The notes: a model not told the origin generated them from the letters alone. Positions 43,763 to 52,128 are shown, counted from the stretch's first letter. The stretch is 64,000 bases of DNA from Alkalihalobacillus pseudalcaliphilus (GCF_028610675.1 NZ_JAQQWS010000001.1:992001-1056000), one strand, 5' to 3'. Translations and numbers: made by a program.

Positions 43763-44314
43763 TCACTCATATTTCTCCTGCCAATCAGTGGTCAACATGC
43801 TATACGTTAAAATATCTTCATAATGGTCGTATAACCATTGTGCCTCTCGTTTTCTTCCTTCTAATGAAAATCCAATTTTTTCCGGAATGGAACAACTTCT
43901 TTTATTACTAGCAGCCGTTTGAATTTCCACACGATTTAGTGCTAATTCACCAAAAACATACGTTAACAAGGTGCCAACAGCATGAGTGATAATCCCTTTT
44001 CCTTGCTCTTTTTCAGATAAGAAATAACCGATACTCGTTGAACGATTTTTCCAGTCAATTTCATGTAAGGCGATCATACCTACTAATCTACCTTGATAAC
44101 GTATTCCAGCATCAAAGCCGTTATTCTCCGCATAGCGATACAGCCAGAGCTTAATAATCGGTCCCATATCTTCTGCGGATTGTCTTTTATCGACCCAAAG
44201 TAGCCATTTTCTTAGGTGCTCACGATTTTGGTCAATGAGTTGATACAATTCTTCTTTTTGATGTTGTTGAATTAATTCGATGGTTATATCGTTGTTTACT
44301 TGAAGTGTGAACAT
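43763..44314 (-). CDS. GNAT family N-acetyltransferase (YdaF/RimL-like)
   Basis: A 183-aa protein close in pattern to B. subtilis YdaF: IELIQQHQKEELYQLIDQNR, HLRKWLLWVDKRQSAEDMGP, GYFLSEKEQGKGIITHAVGT and NRVEIQTAASNKRSCSIPEK. It acetylates an unidentified amine or protein N-terminus. Monocistronic. Confidence 0.87.
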   Translation of the reverse strand: MFTLQVNNDITIELIQQHQKEELYQLIDQNREHLRKWLLWVDKRQSAEDMGPIIKLWLYRYAENNGFDAGIRYQGRLVGMIALHEIDWKNRSTSIGYFLSEKEQGKGIITHAVGTLLTYVFGELALNRVEIQTAASNKRSCSIPEKIGFSLEGRKREAQWLYDHYEDILTYSMLTTDWQEKYE

Positions 44315-44392
44315 GGCATAGGCTCCTTTTGTTGGTGTGCAGTGAATCCGCTTCGCAATTGCATTTTGTATAGAGTTAACTACGCTAGATGT

Positions 44393-44662
44393 TTACTTTT
44401 TGTATATTTTCTTGACAATATATTGAATAAATAAAAGAATAATTGCCACTGCTATGATGGCGAACCCGATGAGCAAATAGGCAATTCCCTCAAAGCCAAA
44501 TAAAACAAATGATAAGGAAGTAACAACCGACCCAATTCCAATTATCAAAAAATAGAAAGACTTCATCCACTGCTTTTCTTTTAAACTTTGAAACATGTAA
44601 CTTCCAAAAAAGAAAATAAAACCTATCGTGACCGCTACAGCCACCAATTGTTCAATATCCAT
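44393..44662 (-). CDS. small hypothetical membrane protein
   Basis: An 89-aa protein with three hydrophobic segments (residues ~5-25, 34-56 and 60-82), starting MDIEQLVAVAVTIGFIFFFG and ending with KKIYKK. AGGAGAC lies upstream of the ATG. Family not recognised. Confidence 0.6.
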   Translation of the reverse strand: MDIEQLVAVAVTIGFIFFFGSYMFQSLKEKQWMKSFYFLIIGIGSVVTSLSFVLFGFEGIAYLLIGFAIIAVAIILLFIQYIVKKIYKK

Positions 44663-44784
44663 GTCGGTCTCCTTTCAATTTCTATTCCATACCTTTTTAT
44701 CCTCTTCCACCACGAACTAACTTGCTGATGCTTTTCCAAACAACCATTAACTTGCTATAATAGGAAAAAGTGAGGAGGCTATCT

Positions 44785-45378
44785 ATGAAACAGTATATGC
44801 TCGATACGAACTGTATTCGCTATCAAGTTAATAAAAACAGAACATTAAAACGTGCCTCTAAGCGATTTTTCCAAATGGTTGAACAAGAAAAAGAGAGCGA
44901 TTCTGTGCGTTTAGTTATACCAGAAGAAGTGAAAGAAGAGCTCATTAACCAAACATATGGATTTCGTGAAGTATTTGATAATGAACCAGAGCTTGCTAAT
45001 ATCAAACATTTCTTACCACAATTACCTGTCATTAAGAATAATATTAATTATGAAGAAGAGAAAATAATTCGACGGCTAGCAGCACTTGTCACAACGAGAT
45101 TTCGTCAACCTTTAATCGCTGAGATCGATAAAAATTTTCGGTTCCCACAAGCGTCTGACGCCAGAATTCTTGGATCAGCATTAAAAACAGACTCGATCTT
45201 AGTCACGAACAATACAAGGGAATTCATCTTATTATTGTTCCTTGTCCCTCCACAGTCAAACAGGTTGTATGATTTAGAAAAAGCCGACTATCTCCACATT
45301 TCTACTTCTCTTTATAATCTCGTCTGGAAGGATGAAGAGTTCCTGGAACTTTATCAAGCGTTTAGACAATTGTCCTAA
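44785..45378 (+). CDS. PIN-domain protein
   Basis: A 197-aa protein with PIN nuclease features: an N-terminal YMLDTNCIRY (first Asp), a central VIPEEVKEELI and a C-terminal ASDARILGSALKTDSILVTN with further acidic residues, resembling the DUF4411 type. PIN domains are Mg2+-dependent ribonucleases, often toxins. No antitoxin gene adjoins it: the upstream gene is on the other strand. The start at 44785 follows GAGGAGG, and a TGCTATAAT extended -10 lies upstream. Confidence 0.78.
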   Translation: MKQYMLDTNCIRYQVNKNRTLKRASKRFFQMVEQEKESDSVRLVIPEEVKEELINQTYGFREVFDNEPELANIKHFLPQLPVIKNNINYEEEKIIRRLAALVTTRFRQPLIAEIDKNFRFPQASDARILGSALKTDSILVTNNTREFILLLFLVPPQSNRLYDLEKADYLHISTSLYNLVWKDEEFLELYQAFRQLS

Positions 45379-45388
45379 CTTGAAATCG

Positions 45389-45419
45389 CTACTTACTTTA
45401 AAACGTAAGTAGTTTTTTT
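45389..45419 (+). terminator. Terminator of the PIN gene
   Basis: CTACTTAC and GTAAGTAG form a perfect stem followed by seven Ts. Confidence 0.92.
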
Positions 45420-45523
45420 GATACACCGCTTTCATAATTTTACTATATTTATCGAATTGGTAAAGCTATTCCTTCAAAATATTGCTATAATTGTAACTAT
45501 TACTGATAGTTAGGTGGCTTACC

Positions 45524-46309
45524 ATGAAGAAACTAAAGATTCTATTATTTATCTTATCTGGTTGCTTCTTTTTATTGATCAGCGTGTTCCTTTTATTCCC
45601 TCTCTCTAATCCTTTAGAGCCATATGATACTCTGGATCGTACCTTAAGTAGTGTTAAAAATAAGGATGTTTTGACCTATACAGCAAATGTCGTTCATTAT
45701 GAAATGAATAAGGTTCAGTTTTATAGATGGACTGCACCTGATTTTGAATACCCTCGTCTTAACGAGTATAAGATTCTTTACGGTGAAAATGTATCAGATA
45801 ATCAATTTGACTTCCATATTCTACTTCATTATGAAGATCACTCCCGTAGTGAATGGATGACTCTCTATAAGTTTAATAATGGCTGGAAGGTTATTCACGA
45901 TCCTTATTCATCTTTGTTTCCTGGGGAGCAACTCTTCCATACTCCTTTCTATAATTTCTCTAGTTCTTCAGAAGCAGTTGATGTTATTTTTCAAGCAATA
46001 GAAACACAAGATCATCATGCACTGCCTTATTTCTTAGTTGATTATATGGGTCGTTCCGAAAAGGAAGTTGCCACGATTTTTCATGATTTTTTTGAAAATT
46101 CACCATCCGTTTCTTATCAGAGAATAAATAGTAAAACGATTGAAGTAGAAGAGTCGTATGTTTTTACATATGAAATTACGCTTGAGGATCGTAATCCTGA
46201 ACAAGTGACATTTCAAGTTGATTGGGTGGAAGAGCGTTGGCAAGTCCTCACAAATTTAATGGATGTCTTTGAAGATTTCAATGTGACTTCGACAGTTATT
46301 TATGATTAA
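45524..46309 (+). CDS. hypothetical membrane-anchored protein
   Basis: A 261-aa protein with one N-terminal hydrophobic segment (ILLFILSGCFFLLISVFLLF) and an exterior region of about 225 residues that contains two similar halves of NTF2-like or DUF4829-like character (FKFNNGWKVIHDPYSSLFPG; FQVDWVEERWQVLTNLMDVF). Topology suggests an anchored extracytoplasmic protein. Monocistronic, with its own terminator. No function can be given. Confidence 0.65.
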   Translation: MKKLKILLFILSGCFFLLISVFLLFPLSNPLEPYDTLDRTLSSVKNKDVLTYTANVVHYEMNKVQFYRWTAPDFEYPRLNEYKILYGENVSDNQFDFHILLHYEDHSRSEWMTLYKFNNGWKVIHDPYSSLFPGEQLFHTPFYNFSSSSEAVDVIFQAIETQDHHALPYFLVDYMGRSEKEVATIFHDFFENSPSVSYQRINSKTIEVEESYVFTYEITLEDRNPEQVTFQVDWVEERWQVLTNLMDVFEDFNVTSTVIYD

Positions 46310-46339
46310 AGAGATTAGCTAGTGTGGCTAGTCTTTTTT
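46309..46339 (+). terminator. Terminator of the 261-aa membrane protein gene
   Basis: AGATTAGC and GCTAGTCT pair with one G-T, followed by TTTTTTG. Confidence 0.8.
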
Positions 46340-46870
46340 GTATGAAAGTTACTAAAAGCTCATGTGCTCTTCTTCGAAGATCGCTCCGGGAATGGGGGGC
46401 ACGCTTTCCGCAGGCGGGCGCTGAGCTAATCGGCTACGCCGCTGGATCTCAGCCTGCCCTTCCCTCCTGCAGGAGTCGGCCTCCCCATTCCCTCCGCTCG
46501 GGTTGGTGCAGGCTTCTTGCTTCATACACTTCTCATACAAAATAGATGAATGAAATGTAATAAAAACTAACAAATACCATAAAGCAAAGACATATGAACA
46601 AAAAGCCACCAGTTAAAGAGCAAAAAACTACTTTCATTCCTGTTGGTGATGAGTTGCTTAGCAAGTCATCATGGCAGTTTTGTATGAAAGTTGCTTGGGG
46701 GCGATTGTTGTGCCTTGATGTTAGCTGGTCATTGCTCCCTGTTTGTGCGTGCGACTCCTAGTGGTAATGGAGTTGTATAAAGGGCTAACTGTTTAAATAG
46801 TCGCCACTACTGTGTTCTTTGTTGGTGGCGAAGTAAATCAGGCTCCATTATATATAGGTGTCGGTACCAT
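46340..46870. repeat. Interspersed repeats including a GC-rich Bacillus-type element (copy E)
   Basis: No gene lies in this 570-bp gap. 46350-46520 is a GC-rich element (GGGGGGCACGCTTTCCGCAG, CTGAGCTAATCGGCTACGCC, CTGCAGGAGTCGGCCTCCCC), a sequence type I know from intergenic regions of many Bacillaceae. 46595-46680 and 46680-46855 are modules shared with copies C, D and G. Open frames over the GC-rich part are not genes. Confidence 0.78.
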
Positions 46871-46880
46871 ATATAGTTGA

Positions 46881-46909
46881 TTGACACATATGTGTCACTG
46901 ACATATACT
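46881..46909 (+). promoter_or_regulatory. Promoter of padR-like gene with 16-bp perfect palindrome
   Basis: TTGACA (46881-46886) and TATACT (46904-46909) are 17 bp apart. TGACACATATGTGTCA (46882-46897) is a perfect palindrome overlapping the -35 and the spacer and is an obvious operator for a dimeric regulator. Start of transcription would fall at or next to the ATG at 46916. Confidence 0.8.
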
Positions 46910-46915
46910 TTAAAT

Positions 46916-47257
46916 ATGGATAATCATCATTTTCTTAACCAGCAAATTTTGAAGGGTATGTTTGATTTAGCCGTACTTACACTTGTTGATAACAAACCGA
47001 TGTATGGATATGAGTTGACGAATGAGCTTAGAAGGAGTGAGATTTTTTCAATTGCTGATGGCTCAATTTATCCAATCTTAAAAAGGTTGACAACAAAAAA
47101 GTGGGTTTATTCGTATCAGGAAAGCTATGATGGACGTATTCGTAAATATTACGCAGCGACACCACTCGGGTCAGAGATTTCAAAGAATGGTGTTCAAGAA
47201 CTAGAAGACATTTTTTCTTTTTTCAAATCAATACGAGGTGATGTACATGAGCGTTAA
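46916..47257 (+). CDS. PadR-family transcriptional regulator
   Basis: A 113-aa protein with the PadR winged helix (LKGMFDLAVLTLVDNKPMYG, YELTNELRRSEIFSIADGSI then YPILKRLTTKKWV) and a C-terminal dimer helix. The ATG at 46916 has no SD and lies about 7 bases after the -10, so the mRNA appears leaderless. The palindrome over the promoter suggests autoregulation. It overlaps the HAAS-domain gene by 11 bp. Confidence 0.88.
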   Translation: MDNHHFLNQQILKGMFDLAVLTLVDNKPMYGYELTNELRRSEIFSIADGSIYPILKRLTTKKWVYSYQESYDGRIRKYYAATPLGSEISKNGVQELEDIFSFFKSIRGDVHER

Positions 47258-47879
47258 TACTATTGAATCTTATTTAAATCAGTTAAAGCTTCATTTAAGT
47301 CAGCTTCCTGAAAATGAAAAAAAACAGCATCTTGAAGAAGTTCGCGATCATTTATTAGAGGTCAAACATGAACTAGAAACCTCTCAAATCACCCACGCTG
47401 AGCAGAAAGCCGTTAGTGATTTTATTAATGTCGAAACCTTAGCGGATAACATTACAAAGGAGCATAATCAGAAAGAAACCTTACATATTGAAGGCGGTCA
47501 CTTTTGGTTCCAAGTTTCACTCGTCTTTCTTTTAGCACCACTCATTAAATTTTCCTTCCCAATTTATCAAGGTTTTACTAGTGCTAACATGGGTATTAGC
47601 ACGGCGGCTCTCATTCAGTTTGTCATCGGTTTCGTAATGTTTTTTAAACATTTCCAACACCGATTAAATGAGGCACGGTTAAAGACTCTTCGTTATTTTT
47701 CCTTGGCTATACTTACGACATCTAGTATTCCTTTGTTTTTATTTTCATTATCTATTGTTCAATCTCAAGTAATTTCATTCGGTACAATTGCTTATACGCT
47801 TGTTCTTTTAAGTATTTGGTATTTTATTTTATATTGTGTACGTTCTATTTATCAAAAGAAGCAAAGACAATTTATATAA
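47247..47879 (+). CDS. HAAS-domain membrane protein paired with PadR
   Basis: A 210-aa protein: an N-terminal helical HAAS-type domain (TIESYLNQLKLHLSQLPENE, KKQHLEEVRDHLLEVKHELE) followed by four membrane helices. Such proteins are regularly co-transcribed with PadR regulators in Firmicutes and are thought to sense or relay a membrane signal. AGGTGATG inside padR serves as ribosome binding site for ATG 47247. Confidence 0.8.
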   Translation: MSVNTIESYLNQLKLHLSQLPENEKKQHLEEVRDHLLEVKHELETSQITHAEQKAVSDFINVETLADNITKEHNQKETLHIEGGHFWFQVSLVFLLAPLIKFSFPIYQGFTSANMGISTAALIQFVIGFVMFFKHFQHRLNEARLKTLRYFSLAILTTSSIPLFLFSLSIVQSQVISFGTIAYTLVLLSIWYFILYCVRSIYQKKQRQFI

Positions 47880-47884
47880 AGTTA

Positions 47885-47926
47885 AAAAGCTAATGCTCGA
47901 ATATCGGCATTAGCTTTTACTTTTTT
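47885..47926. terminator. Terminator of the PadR operon
   Basis: AAAAGCTAATGC and GCATTAGCTTTT form a perfect 12-bp stem followed by a T-rich run; it may serve the convergent gene too. Confidence 0.9.
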
Positions 47927-47937
47927 AGTAAGACCAT

Positions 47938-48288
47938 TTATTTGTTCTTGATAATAGCTAGTCTGTGCCCTTCTTTTAAACGTAAAACTTGGTAATCGAT
48001 CAATGATTGCACTTCCATATTATTTCGCTCCGTTATATGAAAATCAGTCCGATTAGAATTTAATAAATGAACGACTTCAACAGTACTTTCTTTATTGTTT
48101 TGAAAATGCGTAATCAGATATTGGTGCAAAGCTTGTAGCTCCCAATCTTTTTCGATACCATTTATAATTTCAACTTGAATCGGATATTTCATTCCTTTTA
48201 TATGGAATGGCTCAACATGAACTAAATCTAAAGTGCCATTTCCAATAGATAAAGGTTTATCAGAGCCTAAATAATAGTAGTTCGTCAT
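47938..48288 (-). CDS. hypothetical protein
   Basis: A 116-aa soluble protein without signal peptide, starting MTNYYYLGSDKPLSIGNGTL; strand-rich first half and a helical middle (WELQALHQYLITHFQNNKES). The upstream sequence lacks a strong SD. I do not recognise the family. Confidence 0.55.
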   Translation of the reverse strand: MTNYYYLGSDKPLSIGNGTLDLVHVEPFHIKGMKYPIQVEIINGIEKDWELQALHQYLITHFQNNKESTVEVVHLLNSNRTDFHITERNNMEVQSLIDYQVLRLKEGHRLAIIKNK

Positions 48289-48294
48289 AGTTGA

Positions 48295-48470
48295 ATGCCC
48301 CTTTTTATATGAAAGTTAGTGCGAACATAGAGCGTTACTCGTTGCTACCGAAAATTATGCTCCTCGTCCTGTGGGGTGATGCTGAGCTAATCGGCGCAGC
48401 CAGCGGATCTCAGCTTTGCCACAATGACCCATGGAGTCTCCGCACGACTCGCCCACTGGGTTACTTGATC
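48295..48470. repeat. Interspersed intergenic repeat (copy F)
   Basis: TTTATATGAAAGTTAGTGCG, CTACCGAAAATTATGCTCCT, GTGATGCTGAGCTAATCGGC and CATGGAGTCTCCGCACGACT match copies B and C. Confidence 0.75.
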
Positions 48471-48472
48471 CT

Positions 48473-48985
48473 TCACCAACTTCCTTGATATATAAGTCTT
48501 TCTATAATAGATACTATCAATGTGGTTATTATATTTATGGTAATAAGGATTACTAATAACCCTTTTTCATTTTTTGTCTGCTGCTTTAAGAATTGATAGA
48601 CTAACGGTACTTCGATTACAATAGTCAATAATAAATAACCCATTAAGATTATATAATAAGGACCAGACATGAAACTATAAGACCAAGCCTCCGCCCAATT
48701 CCTAGTAAAATCCATAAAACTCAAAGTCCTAAATATATAAGGCCCGATAAAAGAGAGTAAATTTGCTCCAGACACGACTAGAATAACTATAGAGATGACT
48801 TTAATTTGTTCATTTCTAAGAAAGATTAAAATAAAACCGATTTCAACCAGTAATGTAAATAAAATTGCTAATAACAAAATCTCTTTTGGACTTCCCATTA
48901 ACCATTGCCAGGATGAGTTGGCTAAAACATTAGTAGGAACAGACAATATAAAAATTACACTAACAAAAGCCATCCACTTATTCAT
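48473..48985 (-). CDS. hypothetical membrane protein with signal-like N-terminus
   Basis: A 170-aa protein with an N-terminal segment resembling a signal peptide (WMAFVSVIFILSVPTNVLAN) and four further hydrophobic segments (near residues 33-55, 61-80, 107-125, 141-162). Monocistronic, lying between repeat copy F and the anti-sigma gene. Family not recognised. Confidence 0.6.
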   Translation of the reverse strand: MNKWMAFVSVIFILSVPTNVLANSSWQWLMGSPKEILLLAILFTLLVEIGFILIFLRNEQIKVISIVILVVSGANLLSFIGPYIFRTLSFMDFTRNWAEAWSYSFMSGPYYIILMGYLLLTIVIEVPLVYQFLKQQTKNEKGLLVILITINIITTLIVSIIERLIYQGSW

Positions 48986-49066
48986 ATAAAGTTGTCCTCC
49001 ATATAAAGTTGATATCCTTTAGACGAAAGACATACTTGAAAAGTTTTCACCCCATTAGTCTCATAT

Positions 49067-49843
49067 CTAATATGACTCTGTAAAAACAACTTCCCCTTCA
49101 TTATTGATTACTTCTATTGAGAATTCATAATCCGCCTCTTTTGGGTCAACATCGTTATCAAACCAACTGAACCAGAAACGTTGACCGTTGCTCATTTCTC
49201 TCATATAAACATCTTGTTCTATTCCATTAGATTTTATAATAATATCTGAAATACTTTCTTCTTCTATAAGGCCAGCTGTCATATCTACCCCAAGAGCTTG
49301 TTCACCCCCATTCGTCCAGGAGAAACCTGCTGGTTCAATAAATTCTTGTTCTAATGGAACAAGAATAGGACGAGGATCTTCTTTTCTTTTAATACTTAGA
49401 GTGATACCAAAATCTGAGTAAACAACAACATAGGTATCATCTAACTTCTCCCTATACAATAACTCCGTTTCTTCCCAAGGATCTTCTAGTCCATAAACAT
49501 AACCTAACAATAAGTGATTCTCATCTTGAAATCGAATTATCTCCTGCTCCAAGTTCTCGATTTCACCCTTTAAATTGATTTCGTCTAGTGTAGGCTTGTG
49601 CTCGGAAGAGGCGGACTGATTATCATCGACAATTGTACTTGTAAGCTGGATGAGCAATAACCCTAAAATCATAACGGAAATAGCGGTTAATAATCTTGGA
49701 ATAAGCGGGTTTGGTTTCTTATCATATTTTTCTGTTTCGGAAATACTTTGTCTTATTTTATTTTTCTGACGTTCTGTAAATCTCTCTTTTCTAAAAGTAG
49801 TTTTGCTTAGTGACCTTTTTAATTGTCTTCCAAACTCATCCAA
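49067..49843 (-). CDS. probable anti-sigma factor
   Basis: A 258-aa protein: a basic cytoplasmic N-terminus (about 45 residues), one membrane helix (LIPRLLTAISVMILGLLLIQ) and an extracytoplasmic domain of about 180 residues. It overlaps the sigma gene by 25 bp. That topology and coupling are those of ECF anti-sigma factors, which hold their sigma at the membrane. No zinc-binding HxxxCxxC motif is visible, and the sequence itself is not recognised. Confidence 0.72.
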   Translation of the reverse strand: MDEFGRQLKRSLSKTTFRKERFTERQKNKIRQSISETEKYDKKPNPLIPRLLTAISVMILGLLLIQLTSTIVDDNQSASSEHKPTLDEINLKGEIENLEQEIIRFQDENHLLLGYVYGLEDPWEETELLYREKLDDTYVVVYSDFGITLSIKRKEDPRPILVPLEQEFIEPAGFSWTNGGEQALGVDMTAGLIEEESISDIIIKSNGIEQDVYMREMSNGQRFWFSWFDNDVDPKEADYEFSIEVINNEGEVVFTESY

Positions 49844-50388
49844 TGGAGATCCTCCTCTAATTGTTGTTTGAGGATTTTTTTTCCTCTATGTAACCTTGTT
49901 TTTACAGTATTGATATTAATTTTTAGGATTTCAGCAATATCTGCAATCGATTCCTCCTCATAATAAAATAAAAGTAAGACTTCTCGATATTTTAAAGGGA
50001 GTTGAAATACCACTTCAGCCACATATTGATCTTTTTCATTTTGTAATAATGTTAGTTCTGGAGTCGTTTTGTCTTTGAGCGTTGATTTGATAATAGGGAG
50101 ATTCGTTAACATTCTTTTAAAAGTACTGCTTCTTAACACGTCTTTGCACTGATTTCGCGTAATCGTGTATAACCATGTTTGAATCGAGGCTTCCATACGA
50201 AATCGGTCAAGGTGGTGGTAGCACTTAACAAATACCTCTTGTACAGCGTCTTCAGCCAATCCCCAGTCTCTTACATAACTGAAGGCAACACGTGTTAATT
50301 TTTCGCCGTATTCATCCATAAGCATCTCGATAATGATATCTTTTCTATTTTCTTGCATAAGGTGATTGATTTTATCGTTATTTAGCAC
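49819..50388 (-). CDS. ECF-family RNA polymerase sigma factor
   Basis: A 189-aa sigma factor. Region 2 (SYVRDWGLAEDAVQEVFVKC, then FRMEASIQTWLYTITRNQCK) and region 4 (LPLKYREVLLLFYYEEESIA, then EILKININTVKTRLHRGKKI) are clear; it resembles SigV/SigX-type ECF factors. AAGGAGG precedes the ATG. Upstream lies GGAACC-N15-CGTC, so it probably transcribes its own operon. Confidence 0.92.
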   Translation of the reverse strand: MLNNDKINHLMQENRKDIIIEMLMDEYGEKLTRVAFSYVRDWGLAEDAVQEVFVKCYHHLDRFRMEASIQTWLYTITRNQCKDVLRSSTFKRMLTNLPIIKSTLKDKTTPELTLLQNEKDQYVAEVVFQLPLKYREVLLLFYYEEESIADIAEILKININTVKTRLHRGKKILKQQLEEDLHWMSLEDN

Positions 50389-50412
50389 ATAGTTAACCTC
50401 CTTATTGATTTT

Positions 50413-50438
50413 GACGGATTATTCTTGAAAAGGTTCCC
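50413..50438 (-). promoter_or_regulatory. ECF-type autoregulatory promoter
   Basis: On the minus strand GGAACC (50432-50437) and CGTC (50413-50416) are 15 bp apart, close to Bacillus ECF promoters (GAAAC/GGAAC -35, CGTC -10). The start would be some 10-20 bases ahead of the sigma gene SD. Confidence 0.65.
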
Positions 50439-50449
50439 ATTTATTAAGG

Positions 50450-50740
50450 TTTTGTATGAAAGTTACTTATGGGCGATAGTTCGTGCCTTGAAGTTAGCCG
50501 GTCATCCATCCTCCGATAGATGACCTAAGCAGGAAAGTGATCCTGTTTGTTCAGGTTGACTCCTGATAGAATATTACACATTTTTTAGGTTAGTGGTGGC
50601 TGGTGGTGTGGTGCACTGAATCTTTTTAGGAAAGCTCTTGCGAGCTCATTCCTAAAAAGTGGCGGGGATACGGCAAAGTGTGAGCATCCTCAAAACCGTT
50701 TATGAATGAAAAGCCACCAGTTAAAGATTGAAACCCTACT
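50450..50740. repeat. Interspersed intergenic repeat mosaic (copy G)
   Basis: 50450-50565 (TTTGTATGAAAGTTACTTAT, GCCTTGAAGTTAGCCGGTCA) matches copies D and E. 50595-50665 (GGTGGCTGGTGGTGTGGTGC, ACTGAATCTTTTTAGG) is an inverted relative of the copy A/B module. 50705-50735 (AAAGCCACCAGTTAAAGATT) matches copies C and E. Confidence 0.72.
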
Positions 50741-50812
50741 TCTATATTTGGAGAGGGCTAGTTGTAAACGTATCCACAGGTTAAGAAGTCGTCACTATCC
50801 ATGAAGAGTGGC

Positions 50813-51271
50813 CTTTGTGCAGTTACTCCGAGGTTTGGCCTCCGTATCTTCACATAAACTGCCTCTTTGTGCAGATACTCCGAGGTTTGGCCTCCGTATC
50901 TTCACATAAACTGTCTTTTTGTGCAGATACTCCGAGGTTTGGCCTCCGTATCTTCACATAAACTGTCTTTTTGTGCAGTTACTCCAAGGTTTGGCCTCCG
51001 TATCTTCACATAAACTGCCTTTTTGTGCAGTTACTCCAAGATTTGGCGTCCGTATCTTCACATAAACTGTCTTTTTGTGCAGTTACTCCAAGGTTTGGCC
51101 TCCGTATCTTCACATAAACTGCCTCTTTGTGCAGATACTCCAAGGTTTGGCCTCCGTATCTTCACATAAACTGCCTTTTTGTGCAGATACTCCAAAGTTT
51201 GGCCCCAGCAACTGCACATAAACTGCCTCTTCGTAAAGTTACTCCAAGATTTGGCGTCCGTATCTTCACAA
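50813..51271. repeat. Tandem 52-bp hairpin repeat, about 9 copies
   Basis: Nine units of 52 bp, core TTTGTGCAGATACTCCGAGG, TTTGGCCTCC, GTATCTTCACATAAACTGCC. GTGCAGATACTCCGAGG and CCTCCGTATCTTCAC are imperfect inverted repeats within each unit. The array fills the divergent gap between the ECF operon and the ArsR-like gene. Later copies are more diverged (CCAAGATTTGGCGTCC). Confidence 0.9.
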
Positions 51272-51289
51272 ACCTTTAAGATTGGTTAA

Positions 51290-51440
51290 GTTGGTGAAAG
51301 ATGACTTTCATATTTGTTGGTGATGAGTTGCTTAGCAAGTCATCGTGGAAGTTTATATAAAAGTTAGTGCGAACATGGAGTATTACTCATCACTACCGAC
51401 AATCATGCTCTGCTGGTGACTTCTAATTCTTGAGTTCAAA
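51290..51440. repeat. Interspersed intergenic repeat (copy H, truncated)
   Basis: GTTGGTGATGAGTTGCTTAG matches 46645-46665, and AAAAGTTAGTGCGAACATGG with CTACCGACAATCATGCTCTG matches the start of copy F. From 51440 to 51740 I see only AT-rich sequence leading into the promoter of the next gene. Confidence 0.65.
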
Positions 51441-51740
51441 CAACACTACATTTACAAGCATTCTAAAATAGAAATAACGTAAATAGGGTGAAATGCCACC
51501 ATGTATATAGTCAAATACTATTATCATACTCCGAATACAGATCTTTTTTTCAATCTATTTTATTTACCTAGTAACCATCTGTTATATTCCGTACATTTTA
51601 GAGAAATCCTGCTTGGACTTATTCAATCTCGCTTTCATTTGATTTGTATTTTCTTTAAAAAGTAATAGATTGAGATTAATACCTTCCCTTTTATTATTTC
51701 AACCCTTTACATTAGCCTTAACCCCACTGGAAATTTTTCC

Positions 51741-51776
51741 TTGCATATTCCAAACACCTGTAATAAAATTATTACA
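51741..51776 (+). promoter_or_regulatory. Promoter and operator of the ArsR-like gene
   Basis: TTGCAT (51741-51746) and TAAAAT (51764-51769) are 17 bp apart. TGTAATAA-AA-TTATTACA (51759-51776) is a perfect 8-bp inverted repeat lying over the -10. The ATG at 51778 is about 8 bases after the -10, with no SD. Confidence 0.75.
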
Positions 51777-51777
51777 T

Positions 51778-52104
51778 ATGATACAGATACAAAACGGTGA
51801 CCAACTACTTTTAGTCTTAGAAGCTTTATCTAACCCTTATCGGTTAAAAATTCTCGCCATTTTAAATCAGGAGAAGCAGTATGTCAGTCAATTAGCTCGT
51901 GATTTACAAATTAGCAGACCCTTACTTTACTTGCACTTAAAAAAATTAGAGGAGGCCGAGCTTGTACAAGGACATCATGAAATATCTGAATTTGGCAAAG
52001 CCATGAAGTATTTTGAGGTAACTGAATTATCCTTACTGTTAAATAATCAAATGATTGAGGAATACGCACAAACACTTACATTAAAGAATAAAAATAACCA
52101 GTAA
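51778..52104 (+). CDS. ArsR-like winged-helix regulator
   Basis: A 108-aa protein with an ArsR-type winged helix (LLLVLEALSNPYRLKILAIL, then YVSQLARDLQISRPLLYLHL, KKLEEAELVQGH) and a helical tail. No metal-binding Cys pair is seen. A longer frame from 51670 lacks promoter support; the start at 51778 fits the promoter and appears leaderless. The palindrome over the promoter suggests autoregulation. Co-transcribed with the small membrane protein 24 bp downstream. Confidence 0.85.
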   Translation: MIQIQNGDQLLLVLEALSNPYRLKILAILNQEKQYVSQLARDLQISRPLLYLHLKKLEEAELVQGHHEISEFGKAMKYFEVTELSLLLNNQMIEEYAQTLTLKNKNNQ

Positions 52105-52128
52105 CTTATCAAAAGGGGAATTATTACT

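Noticed and set aside
46324..46609. Open frames in the GC-rich element on both strands
   Set aside because: They lie in a known type of intergenic Bacillaceae repeat; GC-rich sequence lacks stops by composition.
50813..51271. CRISPR array or tandem riboswitches
   Set aside because: No spacers, no cas genes, and no downstream gene in an arrangement that would use nine aptamers.
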